Of a stretch of 64,000 bases of DNA, positions 1 through 9,254 are shown piece by piece. The stretch lies in NCBI RefSeq assembly GCF_036320965.1, contig NC_092264.1, positions 20,481,883-20,545,882 on the forward strand, given 5' to 3'. Within the stretch, counting starts at the first letter, position 1; every line of letters starts with the position of its first letter. The stretch is from Panulirus ornatus. Lineage: Eukaryota; Arthropoda; Malacostraca; Decapoda; Palinuridae. A program made the position numbers and the translations under genes. Below the pieces are notes generated by a model. The model saw only the letters and a list, made by a program, of their open reading frames with translations, had not been told where the DNA came from and searched no databases.

Positions 1-1700
1 GCCATGCATCAGATGATGAGGCAAGGTGGTTGAAGTGGATTGTACTGCAGTTGAACATATTAAGAAAGTGGATGACTGTGTTGTTGATTGGTTGATAAAG
101 ATTTTCAGTGCATGTATGGATCATGGTGAGGTGCCTGAAGACTGGCAGAATGCATGTAGAGTGCCAATGTATAAAGGCAAGTGGGATAAAGGTGAGTGTT
201 CAAACTACTGGCGTATAAGTTTGTTGAGTGTACCTGATAATCTGTATGGGAGATTAGTGATTGAGAGAGTGAGGGTATGTACAAAGCATCAGACTGGGAA
301 GGAATAGTGTGGTTTTAGAAGTGGTAGAGGATATGTAGATCAAGTGTTTGCTGCAAAAGAATGAGCACAAAAATTACTTAGAGAAACAGATGGATTTGTA
401 TGTGCCACTTACAGACCTGGAGAAAGCATACCATAGGGTTGAAAAATATGCCTTGTAGAAGGTCTCAAGAATATACCTCAAGGGAGAAAAGCTGCTAGAA
501 GCTTTAAAAAGTTTTATCAATGGTGTAAGGCAACTGTGCAATTAGGAAGAGGGGAAAATGAATTGTTCCAAGTGAAGGATGGTCTGTGGCAGGGGTGTGT
601 AATGCCACCATGGTAAATTTTGGGGGGATGGGGTACTGAGGGAGATAAATGGGAGAGTAGTAAAGCAGGACAAGTATGCAGTCTGCAGGGGATGAGAAGC
701 CCTAGTAAATGAGTAGTTGTTGTGTGTTGATGATACAGCACTGGTGGCAGATCTAAAAGAGACACTGCACAAGCTGGTGAATGAGTTTGGAAAAGCAATT
801 GTGAATAATAGCAAGGTTGTTAGATTTAGCAGAGTCGAGGGACAACTTAGTTGGGATGTGAGTTTCAAATGGAGAAAAATTGGAAAATATGAAGTGTTTT
901 AGATACCTGAAAATGGATATGGCAGTGAATGGAACCATGGAAGAAAATGTGAATCATAGGGTGGGTGAGGGGGTCAGGGTTCTGGGAGCTGTGAAGAATA
1001 TAAGGAAAGAGAGAATGTTATCTGAGGGCAAAAATGAGTATGCATGAGGGTTTAATAGTCCTAACAATATCATATGAATGTCAGACATGTGCTTAAGATG
1101 AGGTTGTGCAGAGGAGAAATGGAAATGAAATGAATGGAATGGAAATGAAATGAATGAGGTCAATATGTGATGAGGTGGTTTGATCAAGTAAGGGATGAAA
1201 CTGTAAGAGGAAAGCATAGTATGAAAAAAAAGAAAGAAAAAAAAAAAGATTGCGGTTGACAGCTAAAAAGGGTGTGCTGAAATGGGCTGGACATATGGAG
1301 AGAATGAGTGAGGAAAGACTGACAAAGAGGATATACCTCTCAGAAGTGAAGGGAATAAGGGGAATGGGGAGACCAGTTTGGAGATGGAAGGATGGGGTGA
1401 AAGATGTGGAATGATTGGGGCCTGAACATGCAGGAGGTAAGAGGCGTGCATGGGTGTAAATTAAAACAATGTGGTATCCTGGGGTCAACATGATGTCAAT
1501 GGACTGAACTAGGGCACGGGAAGCATCCGGGGTAAATAATAGAAAGGTCTGTGGGGCCTGTTGTTGAAAGGGATCTGTATTGTTGGTGCATTGTACATGA
1601 CAGCTAGAGAATGGATGTGACCGTATGTGGCCTTTCTTTGTCTATGGCGCTATCTTGCTAACGTGGGAAATGGTGATCAAGTATGAGAAAGAAAATAAAG
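1..1700 (+). mobile_element. RTE-type LINE copy A, old, 5' end outside the window or truncated
   Basis: This is a decayed copy reading left to right. It enters in the linker before the RT core: residues equivalent to VDWL..IFSACMDHGEVPEDW are readable at 26-307. It continues through RT pieces ([12 protein letters not shown] near 717-760, a degraded FADD box) and a C-terminal region near 1260-1440 that matches the GHMERMSEERLTKR segment only after frame changes. Many stops and frameshifts show it is not coding. The 3' UTR follows from about 1480 and has the long form, ending near 1690 in a degraded hairpin (GCGCTATCTTGCTAACGTGGG) and AAAGAAAATAAAGG. Family assignment is firm because of collinearity with the intact copies at 9.3 and 26.1 kb; the left boundary is the window edge. 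Confidence 0.85.
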
Positions 1701-3159
1701 GATGTTTCTGGGGCAGAGAAACTTTTAATAGAATACTGTTAACAAGATATTGGCAAATCCAAAAATTTTCAGTAAACTTATCTAAAGAAAATTATCAGTA
1801 AAAGGCATTTTATCTTTAACAAATTAACCATACAACCCAAGGACATCTTTTAAGGGCTCCTACAACTTCAAGGCAGCCCTCCAATCAGGAGCAAGGAAAT
1901 GGTTGACTTCCGTACAATGATAAAGTCACATCAAAGATAACTTTTAACTTGCAGCATAACCACAAGAAGGTAGAGTCCAGTAACATTTATGTATATCCAT
2001 GTTCATAAATGTATGAAGACTGTACTGTCTTTAACCAACATCATACCCTTGAAAAACGTATGGAAAAGCTTTGGGTTTTCCAACACATTATGTCAACAAT
2101 AGTATTATAAAAGTTTTAAAACTCCTGCTCACATAAACAAGTAAGATATCAAAATGCAACTGACCTCTGCTCTTTACTTCTTTTCAAGTATCAAGGTTGT
2201 TCATCTAGTTTCCATTATTCTCTTTTATTTGAAATTTCATACCATTTGATTTTCATTTCTAATTTTCTGATAATATAGTAATCTTTTATTCAAAGTTACA
2301 TAAGGTTCAAAGACTTTTATCAACAACTTTTTTGATAATCCATTACAATTCCATTGTTCACTAACTTTCTGCCACTTCCTGCCTCAGCAAAGTAGCAACA
2401 AGAAGAGATAAATGAAACTTTTGAGAAAAAATCCTCACTTGGTTCCTTCTGTTCTTTCTTTTATAATGTAATAATCCATGATGGAAGGATTTCAAGCCCT
2501 CCATTCCTATCCCTCTTAGTCATCTTCTAGGACATGCTAGAAATATGTGGGTAATATTCTTTCTCCCATCTCCATTATCATAACTTAGATATATAATCAT
2601 ACTATAAAAATAATGCTTACACCAAGTGGTTCCACACTTCCCAAGGTTAACTGCCATGGCCAGAAATATATATATATTTTTTTTTCATCAATTTCTGCCT
2701 CTTTGTTCACCATATTCTATTTATCATTCTTAATCAGTACTGCACAAGTAATGACAGCCTTTTAATGTTTTTTCTTCAGACTTTCAGAAGAGGGCAAAAG
2801 AAATTCTTATAATTCTTATCTTTTCCAAACACGTGTAAATTATATGAAACCATGTAAGCAGAAATCCTAGCATGGTAAGAATAGATTTCTGGAACCAAAA
2901 GGTAAAGTGTCATGTGAATTTAGTTCCCGTACATCTGGCACATATAAGGGAGACCAACATGCAGTATATCACTGTACTGAACTTTCAAATCTTACGAAAG
3001 CATTAGTAATCAGGTTACTAAAGCAATCTGAACATCAAAAGTCCTTGTATTCAACTGCACTACCTTAAAAGTGAAGAGCAGAATCCCATACAAAGCTCTT
3101 CACCCTAACCATATCTATGTACCAATGTGAGATACCTTGAATGATAATGCAATTTTTAT
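1701..3159. other. AT-rich non-coding DNA, nothing recognised
   Basis: This is AT-rich sequence with no long open frame, no similarity to the LINE, SINE or DNA transposon in this window, and no tandem repeat beyond short TA and T runs near 2660-2690. I see no splice-bounded exon candidate that stands out. Confidence 0.5.
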
Positions 3160-3740
3160 GTTATCATAAAAACCTCCTCATCCCTAAATCCATTCCAAAT
3201 AACATGGGGTAAATTAGATGCATCCCGCACCTTAGGTGATTAATAAACATCATCAGCTCAAATAAGTGATTCAAGAATTTCCAAGTTATTATAATAATTT
3301 CTTACTTCATCCCTCTGCATACTGAGCTGATCTATTCTTTGAGCAGTGTCTTCATTTACACCTCTACATTCATGCAAAAAACAATCATACCTATGGCATC
3401 TCCATTTAGCCCTCATAAATTTGATTTCATTACATTCATCTCATTTGTGGTCTACTTTTCTCCTTGCACTTTCAACTATTCTTTGATATATCACTTTGAT
3501 TGACTTATCATCAACCACAATGCTTTCCAACCTTTCAAGAAAAGATGTCTTCATTGTCAAATTGCATACATGATACAAAATTAAATTCTTTATGGCTAGA
3601 AGCTCAGTTCATTCTGTGGCACACTTATGAGTTGGTTTAACCTTAATACAATGGTATTCAGAAACACCACATGAAAAGCAATGATCTACCATACAATGTA
3701 CATGATCAAACCATCTTAATAGCCTTTCATGTATGTGCCT
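3160..3740 (-). pseudogene. decayed coding-like stretch, unknown family, Cys/His-rich N-terminal part
   Basis: Read on the minus strand from about 3740 to 3160, one frame stays meaningful for roughly 190 codons with only about five in-frame stops (mostly TGA). The start reads like ERLLRWFDHVHCMVDHCF, then SCGVSEYHC and THKCATE. A Lys/Arg-rich helical-looking part follows (ERLESIVVDDKSIKVIYQR, then ESARRKVDHK), then KWRCHRYDCFLHEC and RIDQLSMQRDEVRNYYNN. So many codons with so few stops in AT-rich DNA suggests a former protein, possibly a mobile-element or zinc-finger protein. I do not recognise the family. The spacing of Cys and His would fit a zinc-binding fold, but this is inference. Confidence 0.35.
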
Positions 3741-3833
3741 TTCTCACTTACTAAAGCAAAGATCTACCAAACAATGTACATGTTCATACCCTCTTTAAAG
3801 GCCTTTCATGTATGAGCCTTTCTCACTAACTGA
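3678..3833. repeat. 78-bp direct tandem duplication
   Basis: Two adjacent copies of a segment beginning AGCAA(T/A)GATCTACCA and ending TTTCTCACT(T/A)ACT lie at 3678-3755 and 3756-3833. They differ at roughly 15 percent of positions, so the duplication is old. It duplicates the Cys/His-containing part of the decayed coding-like stretch. Confidence 0.7.
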
Positions 3834-3840
3834 ACATTAT

Positions 3841-5234
3841 ATACTATTAATGATAGGCTTAAGGAACAAGTGAATACACATTATATAAATGCACTGAAGA
3901 GTAATATCAATGTGCTAAAAGCCTATCAAAGGTATATCTCTTTTCAAAATAAAAGCAAGGGTTATGATAATTACCATATCATTAACCAAATAAAAAGAAC
4001 CTGAACACTGAAAGCTATTTTTTCAGTATTGAGAGCTATTGGTATCTTCAATAAAAGATATAAGATATCAATTAGGGATAACTCTTCATGCATATATTAA
4101 TAAAAAGTAGATCAAGGCTGAGATTATATTTATAAAAAAAAGAAAAAAATCCTCTTTTAAAAAGAAACCAAATCATGACTCAAAGACTAATGTCACCTTA
4201 CTTTGAATGGAACTCCAGCTTTGGTGACTAAAAATACCTGTTTCAATACATATGAAAGGGAAAACTTAGTACATTTAGTAGAAAATGAAAATCTAGGTTA
4301 ATAGACCACTGTTATAGGCAACTACTTTTTCCAACCCTACATACCACTGCCTGTGCACACGGCCATGAACTAAGCGTGACAGGGGAGACAACACGCGGGC
4401 CCAGGGAAACCACTGTCTGTCACAGTCAGACAGAGGGAAGACCAAAGTCAAAGGTTCATTAATGCCCTACTTTGTATATGTCAACCTTAAACATTACAAA
4501 ATATTTCAATATTCACTTATGGAAAGTTACTTGTTCTTAACCATGAAATACCAACTCTAGATAACCTTCCCAATTAAGTGATAATGCAAAATAAAGTACT
4601 GGAGATCATAATGTACCTGAGCAATTTTCACCCTGAACCATATGATCCTGAAAATTCATCTGCATTATCTCCAAAGAAAAGCAAACGCTACATCATCAGA
4701 AAATAACATTTGAATAATAACATATGCTTAGATTTTTATAACTTTTCTACTTCCCAGTAAATATACATATTTGTTTTGTGCCATTCATCATTCCCATGAT
4801 TTCACTCTGGTAGTGTCTCTGGTTCGAACCAAATGTACTGCAAATTTCACAATGTGACTGACACACCTGGATGATGAGGGCATCAAAATACGTCAGTATC
4901 TTTTATTATCCCCTTAACTCACTTGGCTTTCCTTTCCAATCCTGTGAAATTCAGTTATTCATGTTTAAAAACTGTATTCAACTTTAAAATTTTAAAAATT
5001 TGCACAATTGAAAAAAATAATTTCAGAAGCATATTTTGTCTACTACCGTCACTCTAATACTAAGATATAAAAAATTTGATAATTTAACACAACGCACCAT
5101 AAAATGCAGGGGAAAGGCTGGGATGTCCACTGAGTTGCCATCATGCATATTTTACGACTTACTTTATCTAAACCAAAACCCCAATTACTGATTGTAATAA
5201 TATATTCATTATACAAATTAATATTTTCTTGCTA
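3841..5234. other. AT-rich non-coding DNA with one GC-richer patch
   Basis: No gene or repeat of the families in this window is visible. A GC-richer patch at about 4340-4445 contains an inverted repeat (CTGTCTG, 7-nt spacer, CAGACAG) and ACACGCGGGCCCAGGG; its nature is unknown. The rest is AT-rich with no sustained frame. Confidence 0.4.
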
Positions 5235-6536
5235 CAATGAATGACTGGAAGATGTACATGAGAAAGTGGCAGGAGATCAAGAGGAAGGTGTAGGGACTGA
5301 AAAAGAGGGCAAATGAGGTTTGAGGTGATTGATAATCAGTAAACTTCAGGGAGAATAAAATGTTATGGCCGCAGGTTAATAACGTGAGAAAAATAAGAGA
5401 GCAAATGGGAACATTGGTGAAGGGGAAAAATGGGTAAGTGGTAACAGGTAGTAATGAGGTAAGGAGACAGAACGAGTATTCAGAAAGTGTTGAATGTGTT
5501 TGATGACAGGATGGCAGACATAGGGTGTTTGGGTTGGGGAGCTATGCAAAGTGAGAAGTCATGGGAAATTGTTTGGTGAAAGGAGAAGAGGTGGTGAAAG
5601 CTGTGTACAATGAAATGTAGCAAGGTGGAAATGTGGATGGTACTGCAGTTGAATTTCTTAAGAAAGGGGGTGACAGTGATGCTGATAGGATAGTAAGGAT
5701 TTTCCATGTATGTTTGGATCTTGGTAGTAGTGCCTGCAGATTGGCGGAATGCATGTATAGTGCCAATGTATAAAGGCAATGAGAACAGAGGTAAGTGTTT
5801 AAACTGAAGAGGTATAAATCTGTTGTGTACCTGGTAAGTTCTATAGGAGAGTGGTGATTGACAGGGTGATTGCATGTACAGAGCATCATGTGTCTGCTTT
5901 CATGAATGAGTGTGAGAAATACTTAGAGAAACAGAATGCTTTGTATGTGGCATATATACATCTGGAGAAAACACATGAGAGGACTGAGAGATGCCTTGTG
6001 GATGGTCTTACAAATATATGGTTTGAGAGGAATGCTACTAGCAATTCTTATCAAGACTATATTTGGTGTGTGTGCAAATGGCTAAAAAGGAAAGAGTAGT
6101 TCCAGGTGAGGATGGGTCTCTGGCACGGGTTTATGTCACCATGGCATTTTGATTTGTGTATGGTTGGGTTGGTTAGGGAAGTAAATGCCAGGGTGTTGCA
6201 GAGAAGGGTAAGTATGCAGTCTGCAGGGAATGAGGGGGGCCTAGGAAATGGGACAGCTGTTGACTGCAGATGATACAGCACTGATGACAGATTCAACTCA
6301 GAAACTGCAAAAGCTGGTGTTTGAGTTCAGGAGATCATCTAAGAAGAGAGGAAGCCGATAGTAATGTATATGAAAGGCTATTAGGGTTAGCAGTGCAAAC
6401 AGACTGGTTTGCTGGGGTGTGAATCTGAATAGAGGAAATTTGGATGAAGGAAAGTGTTTTAGATACTGTGAGAGAACATGGAAAAGAAAGGAATAATGGG
6501 AGTAGTAGTAAGTCAAAGAGTGTGTGTGTGTGTGTG

Positions 6537-6568
<32 letters not shown>

Positions 6569-7160
6569 AAAGTTCTGGTTGCATGAAGAACAGGCAGAAA
6601 GAGAGGGCAAAAATGGGGATATCTGAAGGTACCATAGTCTCGAGGATACTGTATGGATATGAAGCACAGGCTATAGATGAGAATCTGTTTCAGGATTATG
6701 TGTGGTGCTATGTGGTTTGATCAAGTAAGTAATAAATCAGTAAGAGAGAGGTATGGTAATAAAAATATGTGAGTGAAAAAGCTGAAAAGGCTCACAAACA
6801 GGTCAAATGTGTTAGAAATGGAGGGCTGTATGAGAAGACAGAGACCAAACTGGATATGGAAGGATGGAGTGAAAATGATTTTAAGCACTCTAGGCCTGGA
6901 CATGCTGGAAGGTGAATAGTATTTAGTGAATTGGAGTAGTGTATTCAGGGGGATATGTGTTGTCAATGGTTCAAGCCAGGGAACATGAGGCAGATATGGG
7001 AATCATAGAAGGGTCTGGGGGACTGGCTGTGGACAGAGGGCTATGGTTTCAGTATATTACATGTAACAGATATAGAATGGCTGCGAGTGAATGCAGCTTT
7101 TCTTCGTATGTTTCCAGGACTATCTTGCTACTGCTGGAAACAGCAATCAAGTATGACTAT
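5235..7160 (+). mobile_element. RTE-type LINE copy B, old, 5'-truncated
   Basis: The copy begins at the linker between endonuclease and RT (equivalent of EMYKRKRQEVKRK at 5250-5300) and runs through a heavily frameshifted RT. FSACMDH-like and PMYKGNE-like segments near 5700-5780 and VIDRVIACTEHH at 5851 can be read. An RT box (LTADDTALMTDS) near 6255-6295 is in a broken frame. The C-terminal region with MLEG-like ends lies near 6900. The 3' UTR stops near 7150 in a degraded hairpin and TATATTTATTATTATT. Large deletions make it shorter than the consensus. It abuts copy C tail-to-tail at the ATT-rich tract. Confidence 0.85.
6519..6569. repeat. (GT)n microsatellite
   Basis: About 25 GT units with one GC interruption lie inside the decayed RT part of copy B. 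Confidence 0.95.
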
Positions 7161-7163
7161 ATA

Positions 7164-8418
7164 TTTATTATTATTATTATTATACTTTGTCGCTGTCTCC
7201 CGCGTTTGCGAGGTAGCGCAAGGAAACAGACGAAAGAAATGGCCCAACCCCCCCCCCATACACATGTATATACATACGTCCACACACGCAAATATACATA
7301 CCTACACAGCTTTCCATGGTTTACCCCAGACGCTTCACATACCTTGCTTCAATCCACTGACAGCACGTCAACCCCGGTATACCACATCGCTCCAATTCAC
7401 TCTATTCCTTGCCCTCCTTTCACCCTCCTGCATGTTCAGGCCCTGATCACACAAAATCTTTTTCACTCCATCTTTCAACCTCCAATTTGGTCTCCCTCTT
7501 CTCCTCGTTCCCTCCACCTCTGACACATATATCCTCTTGGTCAATCTTTCCTCACTCATTCTCTCCATGTGCCCAAACCATTTCAAAACACCCTCTTCTG
7601 CTCTCTCAACCACGCTCTTTTTATTTCCACACATCTCTCTTACCCTTACGTTACTTACTCGATCAAACCACCTCACACCACACATTGTCCTCAAACATCT
7701 CATTTCCAGCACATCCATCCTCCTGCGCACCACTCTATCCATAGCCCACGCCTCGCAACCATACAACATTGTTGGAACCACTATTCCTTCAAACATACCC
7801 ATTTTTGCTTTCCGAGATAATGTTCTTGACTTCCACACATTCTTCAAAGCTCCCAGAATTTTTGCCCCCTCCCCCTTCCTATGATCCACTTCTGCTTCCA
7901 TGGTTCCATCCGCTGCCAGATCCACTCCCAGATATCTAAAACACTTTACTTCCTCCAGTTTTTCTCCATTCAAACTCACCTCCCAATTGACTTGACCCTC
8001 AACCCGACTGTACCTAACAACCTTGCTCTTATTCACATTTACTCTTAACTTTCTTCTTTCACACACTTTACCAAACTCAGTCACCAGCTTCTGCAGTTTC
8101 TCACATGAATCAGCCACCAGCGCTGTATCATCAGCGAACAACAACTGACTCACTTCCCAAGCTCTCTCATCCCCAACAGACTTCATACTTGCCCCTCTTT
8201 CCAAAACTCTTGCATTCACCTCCCTAACAACCCCATCCATAAACAAATTAAACAACCATGGAGACATCACACACCCCTGCCGCAAACCTACATTCACTGA
8301 GAACCAATCACTTTCCTCTCTTCCTACACGTACACATGCCTTACATCCTCGATAAAAACTTTTCACTGCTTCTAACAACTTTCCTCCCACACCATATATT
8401 CTTAATACCTTCCACAGA
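7164..8418 (-). mobile_element. RTE-type LINE copy C, 3' part (RT C-terminal half)
   Basis: This minus-strand copy belongs to the young, short-3'-UTR subfamily. The tail (TTA)n at 7164-7182 is followed by the 3' hairpin (GTCGCTGTCTCCCGCGTTTGCGAGG on the plus strand) and a 3' UTR to 7367. An uninterrupted frame then runs from 7368 to 8390 and on to the break at 8418. It encodes the RT from MGGKLLEAVKSF through motif B (GLRQGCVMSPW), the [11 protein letters not shown] box and the C-terminal GHMERM and RGRPNW signatures. It joins an endonuclease fragment of the same strand through a (TA)n tract. It forms a long inverted repeat with copy D. Confidence 0.9.
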
Positions 8419-8437
8419 GCATATATATATATATATG
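8419..8437. repeat. (TA)n tract at an internal LINE junction
   Basis: About nine TA units sit exactly between the RT part and the endonuclease part of the minus-strand LINE. They replace roughly 1.3 kb of the element. Confidence 0.9.
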
Positions 8438-9234
8438 GCCATCTCTCCTACTTATATACGTATACTTATGTATATCTCGCTTTTTAAACCAGGTATTCCC
8501 AATCACCAGTCCTTTTACAGCACATAAATCTACAAGCTCTTCACCATTTCCATTTACAACACTGAACACCCCATGTATACCAATTATTCCCTCAACTGCC
8601 ACATTACTCACCTTTGCATTCAAATCGCCCATCACTATAACCCGGTCTCGTGCATCAAAACCACTAACACACTCATTCAGCTGCTCCCAAAACACTTGCC
8701 TCTCATGATCTTTCTTCTCATGCCCAGGTGCATATGCACCAATAATCACCCATCTCTCTCCATCAACTTTCAGTTTTACCCATATTAGTCGAGAATTTAC
8801 TTTCTTACATTCTATCACATACTCCCACAACTCCTGTTTCAGGAGTACTGCTACTCCTTCCCATGCTCTTGTCCTCTCACTAACCCCTGACTTTACTCCC
8901 AAGACATTCCCAAACCACTCTTCCCCTTTACCCTTGAGCTTCGTTTCACTCAGAGCCAAAACATTCAGGTTCCTTCCTCAAACATATTACCTATCTCTCC
9001 TTTTTTCACATATTGGTTACATCCACACACATTTAGACACCCCAGTCTGTGCCTTTGAGGAGGATGAGCACTCCCCGCGTGACTCCTTCTTCTTTTCCCA
9101 TTTTAGAAAGTTAAAAAAAAAAAAAAAAATACAAGGGGAGGATTTCTGGGCCCCCGCTCCCGTCCCCTCTAGTCGCCTTCTACGACACGCGAGGAATGCG
9201 TGGGAAGTATTCTTTCACCCCTATCCCCAGGGAT
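8438..9234 (-). mobile_element. RTE-type LINE copy C, 5' part (5' UTR and APE endonuclease)
   Basis: This fragment runs from the element's 5' end (CCCTGGGGAT complement ends near 9232) through the 5' UTR, an A-run at 9113-9129, and the start of the coding region. The frame 8959-8402 shows endonuclease motifs: ALSETKLKGKG (catalytic Glu), VIIGAYAPGHEK, VIVMGDLNAKV (Asp/Asn of the GDLN box) and KRDIHKYTYISRRDG, then stops at the (TA)n. The SDH box that should follow is missing. It gives the best preserved 5' terminus of the LINE in the window. Confidence 0.85.
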
Positions 9235-9254
9235 AATATATATACATATATATA

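Noticed and set aside
4340..4445. GC-rich patch with an inverted repeat considered as tRNA or SINE
   Set aside because: I could not fold a cloverleaf or find A and B boxes, and there is no poly-A or target duplication.
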